NCBI GenBank assembly: GCA_905160935.1
Contig: CAJHZI010000352.1
Location: 85,875 to 149,874 of the forward strand
Direction of reading: 5' to 3'
DNA: 64,000 nucleotides
Origin: Enchytraeus crypticus
Lineage: Eukaryota; Annelida; Clitellata; Enchytraeida; Enchytraeidae
In this document: positions 52,438 through 62,844 of the stretch, piece after piece
Position numbering within the stretch: position 1 is the first letter of the stretch
Layout: each line of letters begins with the position of its first letter
The notes under the pieces: generated by a model
Database searches by the model: none
Told to the model about the DNA's origin: nothing
Seen by the model: only the letters and a program-made list of their open reading frames with translations
Program-made: the position numbers and the translations under genes

Positions 52438-52622
52438 ATGTACCCCTGTGTTATAGTAACTGTACCGATGATGCCGTAGTAATATGTAGCTTCAGATATT
52501 GGGGTGAACGTGACCTAACCAGTGAGTGGACATTGATTAGCGGCAGAGACGATAGTTCATGTATCGAAGATACAAGCAATTCGCCGTCTTTCCAAAACCA
52601 AATTTTACACAACGTTGTTGAG
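52438..52622 (+). CDS. second Ig-like exon, cassette 2
   Basis: A 185 bp exon, acceptor 'gttgtattttgcag' (phase 1), donor GTTGAG|gtaggt (phase 0). The sequence VPLCYSNCTDDAVVICSFRY, then WGERDLTSEWTLI and ILHNVVE, aligns with 26744-26922. The domain is completed in frame by the phase-0 exon at 53722. A SINE was inserted into the intron only about 30 bases beyond the donor (from 52655). Confidence 0.75.
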
Positions 52623-52654
52623 GTAGGTTTTATAGTAAAACTAAAGCTAATGTT

Positions 52655-52770
52655 AACGTCAGGTTCCTCACTCGAAAGCGATGTCAGTGACGAACGAACC
52701 CAGGACTTGAACCCCGCACATACTGATCTGCGGTCGAATATCTAACCGACATAGCCACTGGCTCCAGCAT
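52655..52770 (-). mobile_element. tRNA-derived SINE, inverted copy
   Basis: 'gttaacgtcaggttcctcactcgaaagcgatgtcagtgac', 'aggacttgaacccc', 'gcggtcgaatatctaaccgacatagccactggct'. It sits immediately after the exon donor site. Confidence 0.75.
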
Positions 52771-52933
52771 TAATCCTACATATTTTCGTATATAATTAAG
52801 TACCGTAGATCTGATGAAATAAATATTTGTAAAAGCAAAGCTAAGAGAAAACACTCTTTCTAATGGTCTAAACTTGTTGAAGATATAAGTCATTTTAAGT
52901 AAGAAAATTGACTTCACTTAAGAAGAAAGGTAA

Positions 52934-53065
52934 CGGTATGAGTTGGTGGATTGACAAGTTGTTTTGTTCTACAGCGGATCAGTAGGTGTAGTATTCAAAT
53001 CCAGTCCTCTCCACTTCACTGACATGTTATTGAGAAAGAAACTGACGTTAAACTTGGCTTTGGTT
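52934..53065 (+). mobile_element. tRNA-derived SINE, diverged copy
   Basis: 'gagttggtggattgacaag', 'gtagtattcaaatcc', 'ttcactgacatgttattgag', 'aaactgacgttaaacttggctttgg'. Confidence 0.55.
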
Positions 53066-53218
53066 TGGGTTTAGCAGAGGTTTGTATGAAATCATGATCG
53101 ACGAGAGGAAAACAGAGCATTGCACTGTCAACCTAAGAGTGTTCTGTTCAATTTCAGGTACATGGCATATAAGAGAGTGTGATTAAGAGCAGAATTGCTG
53201 GAGAATAGAGAAGAAGCC

Positions 53219-53578
53219 GTGTTGTGCTCGGGTGTGGTTGGACCACTGAAGAATAGGGCAACAATCTGCTGCATGTACGTAAGAGGCGACTAAGGCAGGA
53301 GCTGAGGATTGCAAGAGGGGTCCCACCTCACCATAAGTATTTTCCCCCAGGATTAAATTGTACTTAATCCATCTAACTGAGGAACGCATTGGAAAACCAC
53401 TCCAGAAGCCATACTTTTCCCAAGCTATAGGCTACATAAGGTATGGATAAGGCATAGGCTTTGTGAATGGATTAACTTGTTGATATAAGGAGTGCTCTTA
53501 TGGAGCGAGAAAACAGACTTTGAGTATGAAGATGTACCTTGAACCTGCACTTGACAGTGCACTGAAAAAGAAGAAGGG
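53219..53578 (+). repeat. GAA-tailed interspersed repeat, long copy
   Basis: Aligned with 27414-27786 over its full length and ends 'gacagtgcactgaaaaagaagaag'. Confidence 0.75.
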
Positions 53579-53721
53579 AAAATGCCAATCATAATTTCCT
53601 TCAACATAGCCCTTAATTTACGGAATTGTACATTACATTGTGTAGTATATGCATGTACTGCTTAACTTCTTTGATATAATCTCGTATTACCGTATAGCTA
53701 TGATGTACATGTATATTACAG

Positions 53722-53836
53722 CACATCTCTCTGCTCTATGATGTGACGAGTGATTCATGTTCACCAGGACAGGACTTCAAAATAAATGTGACAGTGCGGG
53801 AAATGAAGAGAAATTTATCTATTTCTCTGCAAGCAG
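53722..53836 (+). CDS. common Ig-gene exon completing the second domain
   Basis: A 115 bp exon after 'gtatattacag' (phase 0) and before GCAG|gtaacc (phase 1). It encodes HISLLYDVTSDSCSPGQD, FKINVTVREMKR and NLSISLQA: alternating hydrophobic strands with one Cys that could pair with the Cys of the preceding exon, and two N-glycosylation-type sites (NVT, NLS). The phases fit splicing from either 26922 or 52622 and onward to 56218. Confidence 0.65.
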
Positions 53837-53884
53837 GTAACCGCTAATATAACATTCAGGAATTCTAAGTCGTTCAATTTCTTT

Positions 53885-53965
53885 AAAAGCTGGTAAAGCT
53901 AAGGTTAACGTCAGTTTCCTCACTCGAAAGCAATGTCAGTTACGGGCGAGCCCAGGATTTGAACA
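53885..53965 (-). mobile_element. tRNA-derived SINE, inverted partial copy
   Basis: 'aagctggtaaagctaaggttaacgtcagtttcctcactcgaaagcaatgtcagttacgggcgagcccaggatttgaac'; truncated in the box B region. Confidence 0.7.
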
Positions 53966-54509
53966 AAATTAATTTCATTACTTAAATTATAGATATTAAA
54001 TTCAATTTGTAAAATTGCATAAAACTTTAAAGCTACATTTAACGTCTGTTTCCGCCTCACTATGAATTCTGCAACATACGGTCTTCATCCAGTGTTCCAG
54101 GCAAGTGCGCTATCCATTCGGCCATCTAACTGGTGCATAGCTGACTTCTTGCAAAGACCTGAAATTTTTCTGTTTTCACAACGAAGAATTTAGAAATTTT
54201 TATGAGTAAGTCGTCGTCTCGTTCAATTTTATGCCGTTTTTCTCTAAATTAATATGTACAATTTTTGCAGGCATATAAAAATAACTTAATTTTACGTGTA
54301 AAGTAATTACTAGACAAATTATTTATTAATTTCATTGTTAATTCGCTTACGCTCGATAGATTAGTAATTCAACGATATAACTACATTTTTCGCCATACTA
54401 TCATCAAGACGAAGCCCTATTTCCTTCTGTCGGATATTACTTGTATTTGTCTAGTATACACATGAAAGAGAAAATAATTATAGAAATAATATATCATGAA
54501 ACTAGAGGC

Positions 54510-54840
54510 ATTTGTTATGGAGAAAGATAGAAAATATTAGTTGGACTGTCACAATTATAATAGAAGAAGTTCTTGAAAGAATTGCTACCGATAGGCAGTT
54601 AATAAATGTGACAAGAAATAGAAAGAAAGTCTATATAGGATATATTATAAGGGGGTGGTTTGCCAAAGGATGTAATAGAAGGAATAATACAAGGGAAAAG
54701 ATTTAGATGAAGACCGAGATATGGGATGATCTGATAGCAAATTAAAACATAAAGATGCAAAGGAAGGCTGACGACAAAATTGGTTGGAAGAATTATATGC
54801 CATGGGCCTGTGTTAGGCAGTACATTAGAAGAAGAAAACA
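54510..54840 (+). mobile_element. RTE-like LINE 3' end, degenerate
   Basis: 'aattgctaccgataggcagttaataaatgt' and the ending 'ttatatgccatgggcctg...aggcagtacattagaagaag' match 57780-58045. Frame broken throughout. Confidence 0.6.
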
Positions 54841-54972
54841 TGTTGGTATGTTAACATCCGAACGTAAGAATATAATTTTGAAGGGATCATATTTGTTATA
54901 GTTTGTTAAAATATTGTTTGTTCGTTAAGTTGATGCAAAATTAATTATTAATTATGATCATTCTAATAATAA

Positions 54973-55028
54973 AAGCTGGTAAAGCTAAGGTTAACGTCAG
55001 TTTCCTCACTCGAAAGCGATGTCAGTTA
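54973..55028 (-). mobile_element. tRNA-derived SINE, inverted 3' fragment
   Basis: Same 56-base 3' body as the copy at 53885, nearly identical. Confidence 0.7.
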
Positions 55029-55067
55029 ATAATGTTACAATATAGATCTATAATAGTTAATATAGTT

Positions 55068-55131
<64 letters not shown>

Positions 55132-55152
55132 AATATGTTACAATATATATAT
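55068..55152. repeat. (AT)n microsatellite
   Basis: AT array flanked by 'gttacaatatata' repeats. Confidence 0.95.
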
Positions 55153-55159
55153 AGTTAAG

Positions 55160-56200
55160 AATGTTACAATATATTTAAATTCTGTGTAGCGAATGTCATA
55201 AAACAGGCATGCCTCTTATAGAAATAAATAAATACAACTTCGTTCGTAAATTAGACAGCTAAAAATATAACAAGTGTTTTCCAACTAACGTAGCAGTGCA
55301 GACTACAAAACATTGTGTTTTATTTTGTGTATCGATACTTCGATTAAATAATTGTAGTTTAATTCTATATTCACACTTTTACAAAAGTTCTCAGATCTTC
55401 TGAAAACATCATCCATCTTTATAGGCTTAAAATACTATAGAAGGCCTACATGAATTTACATTATTCTTTGTAAAATATTAGGCAAAAATAAGCACGAATT
55501 GAAGCGAAGTCAATCTGGCCTTGTCCAGCAATGAATACTCTGACATAGTCGCACCGATTAAAATCAAAGATTCGACGATACACTGACTTTCAACATGCAT
55601 TAAGATCAACAAGTTGCTGTTTGGAATAAGTAACGGACGTAGATGAATGTAGCGATATTGGAAGACTATGGGATTCCAGTAAATAAAGTTTCACTAAGTG
55701 TCGGTACACTCAGTTTTCCCTAAAATAAAATTTACCCACAAATAAAATTTCCTCTTAATTGGAGCCGTATCAACAATTAGCTTTTTCCGGCTGAAAATGT
55801 AGCACCCGAGTATTTATCGAATGTAGACCATTCTAATTCATTTATACCAAGTGTCATGAACTATAGGAAATTCTAATTTATAGCATTGAATTGAATAAAA
55901 TTGAAAATAAAACTAAAATATAAAACTAAATATAATTTAAGATTTGAAAACGAGTTAATTAATACAATAAACTACAAATAAATGTAATTGAATAAAATAA
56001 AATTGAATATTAGTCCGTAGCATGTCGATTCGATGTCCAAATAAGGATGGGTATATGCGACATTCAAATACAATGCAATTAATATTCGAACGTTAACGAC
56101 TGCGAGCCAGGACACTGAACTCATGCAAATCGTTAACCTTCTTGTTGCAGAATTAACTTTGCAATCAATTTTCTTGAATTTTTCAATATTAAAAATTACC
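55160..56200. other. intronic sequence without recognised features
   Basis: A/T-rich, no coding or repeat match. 55880-55990 is 'aataaaattgaa' low complexity. A pyrimidine-rich acceptor lies at the end. Confidence 0.4.
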
Positions 56201-56217
56201 AAACAATTTAATTTCAG

Positions 56218-56420
56218 TGTTTATTAACGAGCCAGATCTCACCACAACAGATCACGCAGTGACAATCGGTAAGTCCTCAACAGTTTCGTCGAGCACTTCT
56301 ACACATGAACGTATAAATACGGGGGAGCTAAAATCAACTTCCTCTCATTCAGCGTCAGGATTGACAGAATTAATAGCTATTGTTATATGGGCAGCTTTGT
56401 TCTTATATCTACGTCACTAA
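56218..56420 (+). CDS. terminal Ig-gene exon: Ser/Thr stalk and C-terminal hydrophobic anchor
   Basis: The exon starts after 'caatttaatttcag' in phase 1, matching the donor at 53836. It encodes about 66 residues: a Ser/Thr-rich stalk ([28 protein letters not shown]) and a terminal hydrophobic run ([14 protein letters not shown]) followed only by RH and the stop. Small residues (SSHSASG) before a hydrophobic tail at the very end are typical of a GPI-anchor signal; a short single-pass helix is the alternative. Either way the protein would be surface-bound with Ig domains outside. Confidence 0.65.
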
Positions 56421-56498
56421 GTGAAAAGAAAAACGTTCAACAGAAAAATTCAACTGAACGCATAGTTAGTTCGTTATCTATTAAGGATAATATGGTAT

Positions 56499-56551
<53 letters not shown>

Positions 56552-56611
56552 TTAATAGCTAAGGGACTATTATTCGTTGAACTTATGGCATATATACATA
56601 TATGCCATAAG

Positions 56612-56660
<49 letters not shown>

Positions 56661-56739
56661 TTGATGTATGTAGGCCTATTAAAAAAATGTACATATTATA
56701 TATTTATATATATATATATAAACTTACTTGTATCCATGA

Positions 56740-56786
<47 letters not shown>

Positions 56787-56826
56787 TAAATGCATATATA
56801 AGCCATATATATATGTACATATATAA

Positions 56827-56886
<60 letters not shown>
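56499..56886. repeat. four (AT)n arrays with palindromic spacers
   Basis: (AT) runs near 56503-56549, 56614-56656, 56742-56783 and 56818-56884. The spacer 56580-56611 is a perfect palindrome (15-base arms ACTTATGGCATATAT and complement). The first AT run is flanked by the inverted pair 'ctattaaggata' / 'tatccttaatag'. Confidence 0.9.
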
Positions 56887-56887
<1 letters not shown>

Positions 56888-56959
56888 CATACACATATTT
56901 GTTTTATGAAAAGAATGCGGCACAAGAGTGGCAATGGATAAAATTGATTCTGTGATAGA

Positions 56960-58050
56960 CGCTTAGAATATGGCAATGACATTTTGTGTGTTTTGCGGAC
57001 TTTGAGAAAGCCTTTTGCAGGATTGATTGCATAACGATGTTGAATTTCTTGAACGGAATTGGAATTGACATGTTAGAAGCCTATTTTTAAACTTGTCCAT
57101 GAATCAAAGAGCAGTTATCAAAATCCAACATGAATTCTCAGAAGAAGGTGAAATTGGACGTGGAACAAGAAAAGGTTGTAGAATTTACATGTATGTTTAC
57201 ACTACGCTGATGCAATGATGGAAGAAGTTGTGGAAGGCATATCAGATGGAAGAAAAGAAACAGGAACATTGCTACAAGATCTAACGTTGGCAGATAACCA
57301 AGAAATGGTCGCGGGAAGCGAGACTGGACTACAAAAGTAAATTGATAGTCTCAGTGAAACGGCATTGAAATATCGAATGAAAATTAACATCAAAATGACA
57401 AAAGCGGTGACAGTGTCTCAGAAGCGAGGTGAAGTCAATATTGGAATAAATTTTACGAGATGGGAATACATTGTATGTAAGGACTTTTAAAGATTTAGGT
57501 CATACTATAACAGGTTATGGGAAAAGTGAGACTGATATATGCAGTAAGATTGTACAAGCAAAAGAATCTTTCGGTATTAGGAAAAAACTTTTAACCAAAG
57601 GCTAAAGAAAGACACTAAGATAGAGATAGCGAAAGCCTTGGTAAAGACCACGCTATTGCATTGAATAAAACATTAAACGTAAGAATGGAAGATATCAGAG
57701 GAGGCATTGGAAATGTTAATAGGCTATGGAGGAGAAGGAAGTGATTAACTGGACTCAAACTTTTACAAATGAGGAAGTTCCAGAGAGAGTTGGTACAGAT
57801 AGACAGTTGATAAATGTATTAAGAAATAGGAAAAATGGCTGGATAGGTTATATTCTAACTTCTAAGGGGGAAGGTCCAATGAAAGAGGTCATAGAATGAA
57901 AATGGAAGGAAAAAGAGGCAAAGGAAGGCCGAGATTAGGTAAGTTAGATGAATTAAAGACCCACTCATATATAGACATGAATAGGAAAGCGGAAGACAGA
58001 GAAGAGTGGAGGCGCTATATACCATGGACCTGCCAGTAGGCAGTGTACTA
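56960..58050 (+). mobile_element. RTE-like LINE, degenerate RT to 3' end
   Basis: The broken frame holds CFADFEKAFCR-like (57000), GEIGRGTRKGC-like (57155), ADNQEMVAGSETG (57295) and a C-terminal EDREEWRRYIPWTC (57995). The same family as 24064-24900, 32015 and 54510. The YADD catalytic motif is lost. Confidence 0.75.
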
Positions 58051-58175
58051 AGAGAGAAAGAGAGACAGAGAGAGATAAAGAGAGTGAAATAGTGTCAGAA
58101 AATTCTGCTTGATATTTTAAATAATTATGTAATTTATATTATTTAATAATATAAATATTAATATATAATAATATA

Positions 58176-58177
58176 CG

Positions 58178-58236
<59 letters not shown>
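58176..58236. repeat. (AT)n microsatellite
   Basis: AT array ending in 'gtgtgtgt', directly left of the foldback element. Confidence 0.95.
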
Positions 58237-58237
<1 letters not shown>

Positions 58238-58499
58238 CCTAGCACCGCCCACTCTTGCGAAGTCCAGTTAAGCAAAAGCTTAAATAACCTCTCAACTCTT
58301 TTATAATAAAAATACTAAAATCAGTAAATAATATATATTATATAAACTTTAATATGTACAGTGTAAATTTTATGCTGCACATATTAAAGTTTATATAATA
58401 TTATTTTTACTGATTTTAGTATTTTTATTATAAAAGAGTTGAGAGGTTATTTAAGCTTTATGCTAAAGCTAGATTTTGCTAGAGTGGGCGGTGCTAGGA
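58237..58499. mobile_element. 263 bp foldback element (long-TIR MITE)
   Basis: The ends TCCTAGCACCGCCCACTCT and its complement start two arms of about 120 bp with few mismatches, separated by about 20 bp. Arms include 'cctctcaactcttttataataaaaatac' type sequence and its inverse. No ORF. I could not find a clear target duplication because the left flank is (AT)n/(GT)n. Confidence 0.8.
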
Positions 58500-58998
58500 C
58501 GGAATTTGTTTTGAGAAGAACAGCGAAGGTCACGGAGGGAATGAAGTGATTGAATTCCACGTGACATTTTGGATTGGTAGAGGATTAGAAAGAATTAGTG
58601 TAGTCTGCTACAGAACAGTGGTGGATGATCATTTGATGATATCTAATTTGAGGTTGATCATTAGCTGATAAGAGGAAAGAGTTTCCAAAGTATAAATTAA
58701 AGTAATCTAACTCAGTTACTGAGGAATCAGTTAGTGTTCACGATCGAATACATTTGAAGGATAGATCATTTAAATTTAATTAATTTTCGTTAATATCTGC
58801 TAATCGGAAATTTTTATTTTATTTAACTATATGAATACACTTTTAATTCGCGTTTTATTTTAATTTAAAATAAGTAAATGTTAACTTTTGATATTTTTAA
58901 TAAGTAAATGTTAACTAATAATAACTAAATAAATATTAACTAATAATTATTAATAATTAACTAATAATAACTTTTAATAAGTAAATATTAACTTTTTA

Positions 58999-59145
58999 AC
59001 CCCGACCTTTTGCCGATTAACAGACAAAATACTGTAGTTGTACTACAGTGAATCTGTGAAAGTTTGTGCCCCAGTTTGTCTGTGAATCGGCAAAATAATA
59101 TAAATAAATAATTAGTTTGTCTGTGAATTCGTAAAAGGTCAGGGT
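58999..59145. repeat. small inverted-repeat element
   Basis: 'accccgaccttttgccgattaacagacaaa' at the left is matched in inverse by 'agtttgtctgtgaattcgtaaaaggtcagggt' at the right; a third copy of the inner half lies in the middle (59070-59100). It may be a MITE, about 147 bp. Confidence 0.55.
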
Positions 59146-59149
59146 CTTT

Positions 59150-60305
59150 AAGATTAATTTAGTTTGATATGCAAGGTCAGATACAAATCCCTTGAATAGT
59201 TTAGGATTTCGCGTCTGCTTTGTGTGTCTTAAGTCTGCTATGGCTAAACACACCCTGACAGAAATAATTCATTCGTGCTTGAAAGTATTTGAGTTTCACA
59301 TCGCTTCACAGAAATTATAAATTAAATTTTCTATAGGTAAAATTAATGCATATTAATGCATAATGGATGTCATAGCTTCTACAGTATTCTGTAATTAATA
59401 TTTGGAGATTTTGAGACTTTTAGTAAAACATAGGAAATAAGCCTATGTCGCTGCCATATAAGTTTTCATTATGCTAGAACAATTGGTTACATTAAACAGT
59501 ATGATGATGATTCGAATTTATTCTTTAAACTTAAGTCTATTAATGAGTTGTTTATCTCTGCTACTCTAGATTGCTCTTTTATGCTTTTTATGTTTTATTT
59601 TACCCACTACTGATGACGAAGCTCTTATTAGTATTTTATGTTCATCCAATGATAATAATTGCGTCAATAATAATAATAGCAATAAAAAAATTACGTCTGT
59701 TTCCTCATCCAAGGATGATGGTTAATAGATAAGTTAATATATAAGTTACCACATTTTTTGGCATAATTCTGGATGAAAATGTAACTTTAGTGATGATATT
59801 AACTCAGCAACGCAAGTGTAATTAATTAATTGTGTTAGCTATATTTTAAGTGTAATTGTAATGTGTTTTTAAGTGCAAGTGTAATTAATTAATTGTATTA
59901 GCTATATTTTAAAATGGTTTTTTACAGTGTATTCGAATTTGGTTTCTTTGATTTTGATTTTGTTTACTGTGCAAAAATGTATGTTGTTTTCCCAAGGCTC
60001 GAAACAAAGATATACAGTATATTATAACACGACTGTATGTTTGACAATCGAATAGACCTTATTTCTATGAATTTTCGTAGAACTGTAGGCCTATACCTTT
60101 CATTTTTGCCAACAATTCTACAATATGGCATTGTAGTTTATGATAATTCAATTTAATATTAGGCCTGCTCGCATGTAACCGTATTTTAAGAAGATTACAG
60201 AATAACCATACATTGTTTAATGTTATGCCATTTTACATTTATTTAAATTACTATGTGCTACCAATTTACCAGTTATATCAATTAGGCCTAACTATATATA
60301 GCTTT
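59150..60305. other. gene-free sequence
   Basis: A minus-strand remnant of the CR1/L2-like tail ('cgtctgtttcctcatccaaggatgatg') lies at about 59640-59725, and a duplicated 'gtgtaattaattaattgt' block at 59815-59910. Nothing else. Confidence 0.45.
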
Positions 60306-60439
60306 TATTTCACCACTCAGGTAGCAAGACAAGAAACAAACTACAATACAATCATACAAGTAAACAGACAAGTAGTGCTGAAAAAAAATTAGACGCAAGC
60401 ATATACTCAATCAATAAGCTAAATATGAATAACTAAACA

Positions 60440-61240
60440 TTAATTGATTTTTAGCGAACGTTCAAAGTAGTTTCTTAATAATGACTTAAAGTCAAGTCTC
60501 TCAACTTGTAAGCTCACTGGCAAGGTACAATTAGGCCTATTAATAACGTTGACGCAGTATTTATTAATCAATGGCAACAACTCTCCATTAAAACAATTAA
60601 AGTATTTACAGGTAGTATCAGAAAGACACAATTTCCTCAAAAAATTAAATCTTCTATTTGCAATCTTTAGTTTAATCGGCAATTGACCCGAAAAAAACCG
60701 ACATTGATTAATGGTTTTCTTATCGAGTGTAAGAAATAACTTGCTAAACAATTGAGAATAAGCATTTTCCAGGCTCTGAATCAGAGACTTTGCCAATTCT
60801 ACACATTCAGAACCATACAGAAAAATAGGTACACAATATGATTCAACAAGTGAGATTACTACAGAAGGTGCAGCGTTGCCCCCAATTTTGCTGCAAATAG
60901 CGTTAAGTGCCCTAAAAAAATTATGTTTACTATTTTGAATATTAATTTTGAAACTTTTTGATGACACCAAAACTAATCCAAAATAACTTATTTCATTAGC
61001 CCACTCTATGCTTCTGTTATCAATTAGCATATTAATGGGTTTAATATTGTGTCTAGGACCAATTCTAATGCAGAATGTCTTACTACAATTAACACTTAAA
61101 CCAACATTAGTTAATTCATTTGCGCTGATTTCAATTAGGGACTGTAAATCTGTAACAGTCAACGATAATAATATTAAATCGTCCGCATACATAAAGGAAT
61201 TGCAGCATAGAGAAGATACAACCAATTTTGGATTTTTCAA
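60440..61240 (-). pseudogene. LINE RT C-terminal half (longest open piece)
   Basis: 266 codons from just before the catalytic YADD to the natural C-terminus. Compared with 50038-50907 it shares YADDLILLS, DLQ, RIGPRHN and a conserved Cys-x-Phe-x-x-Gly segment. The N-terminal RT motifs lie in other frames upstream. Confidence 0.7.
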
Positions 61241-61498
61241 GCTTAACTAGCATATCATCGACACGTACAGCAAACAAAATTGGAGATAAAATGCCGCCCT
61301 GTCTTATCCCGAAGTAACGTAAAACCACTTGATACAGCATCATTCCACTTGACACGTGAATTTAATTTGCTGTACCAATTTAACAATAGTTCAATTAGCA
61401 CTCTTGATAATTTTCTGTTCATCAATTTCCAGAATAGCATTTTGAAATTAATTTTATCAAATGCTTTCGATACATCTAACGAACAAATATTTACAATA

Positions 61499-61662
61499 GG
61501 GTTTTGTATTCTAATTATACGCGTTTACGTTCTTGATTTTCTTTATAGTAATATCTGTTGTGTTAGATTTCTATTGTAAATTGTTCCTTAATGTATTAGT
61601 TTCGCAGATCTTAATATGTCAGTATACAGTATTTTCCATTGATAATCAGATCTCATTTTTGA
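61499..61662. other. patchwork insertion copied from 62.3 and 61.9 kb
   Basis: 61499-61578 equals 62307-62386 with one difference. 61578-61662 equals 61918-62002 with one difference. The patch is flanked by an identical 40-base piece of the LINE (61456-61495 and 61662-61701). Confidence 0.85.
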
Positions 61663-62299
61663 TCAAATGCTTTCGATACATCTAACGAACAAATATTTAC
61701 AGTAGAGCTTTTAATTGTGAAATATTCAATAGTATTTCTTAAAGAATAAATTGCGTTACTACATCCCACTTTTTGTTTAAAACCAAATTGACGAACGGAT
61801 GTCAGGAAATAATTGCCTACATAACGTAAAATACAACTTTCAAATATCGTGGACATTTCCTATCACCCTTAGGAATTAGAATAATTATCCCCTCCCCAAA
61901 AGCATTAACTATTGGCAAAATTGTTCCTTAATGTATTAGTTTCACAGATCTTAATATGTCAGTATACAGTATTTTCCATTGATAATCAGATCTCATTTTT
62001 GACAGTATATAATGTTGTACTATTTAAAAAAGGTTGAATCTTATAGTTTAAGGGTTGGATGTCTTTTTTGACATACAATGTATGCCACTTCTTCGATGGT
62101 TAGTGACCTTTGATCGGGTTTCCTTTAGGCTTATCTATGGTATTATTCTGTTGTGTTATGTAATTCCATGTTCTTTTGCTATGATATTATTCTGTTCAAA
62201 ATACCATATTGTTAAGTTTTATGCCAAAACATAATGGTATTAAGTTTTGATAATATTTTAAAGAGTTATGGCTATAACTTTCAGTAATGATATTTCAGC

Positions 62300-62425
62300 A
62301 GAGATTGGGTTTTGTATTCTAATTATACGCCTTTACGTTCTTGATTTTCTTTATAGTAATATCTGTTGTGTTAGATTTCTATTGTATGTGTTTCTTACTG
62401 TCATGAATTTGGTGAAGCACAGATT
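62300..62425 (+). mobile_element. I/Jockey-group LINE 3' end remnant
   Basis: 'ttgtatgtgtttcttactgtcatgaatttggtgaagcacagattat' is close to 51000-51065 and 52250-52365. Confidence 0.55.
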
Positions 62426-62709
62426 ATAAAAGACAATGTAGCTCGGGATCTTGCTCTTAATTAGGCCAATACGATATGTGTGAACGTATGCTAATGAGCT
62501 GGAAGCCAGCACTTTGTGATTATATTAATAAATTAATCAATCAAAAAGAATTTAACGACCGGTTACTCGCCATAAGGCAATGTCAGGGACGTCTCTTGCA
62601 GACTCAACACACACAGACGCCAAAAGCACCACACCATGACGACTGATTACACAGAGACCACAAGAGATGTATATACATGTATATACACATGTATATGTAT
62701 ATATAGGGC

Positions 62710-62768
<59 letters not shown>

Positions 62769-62771
62769 GGG

Positions 62772-62840
<69 letters not shown>

Positions 62841-62842
62841 GT
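62710..62842. repeat. compound (CA)n-(AT)n microsatellite
   Basis: (CA) at 62713-62750, then two AT runs separated by 'agggcctat'. Confidence 0.95.
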
Positions 62843-62844
62843 GA

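Larger units (their letters stand above)
60310..61860 (-). mobile_element. I/Jockey-group LINE, truncated and rearranged
   Basis: On the minus strand: STVNICSLDVSKAFD (61720-61660), a break, then a second copy of that segment, FWKLMNRKLSRVLIELLLNWY (61430-61360), GIRQGGILSPILFAVRVDDMLVKLE (61310-61235), catalytic MYADDLILLS (near 61190), RIGPRHN (near 61060) and a C-terminal region to 60440. It is related to 49290-51070 by motif order and wording. Several frame changes occur. A 164 bp foreign patch sits inside the RT region (61499-61662). Confidence 0.8.
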
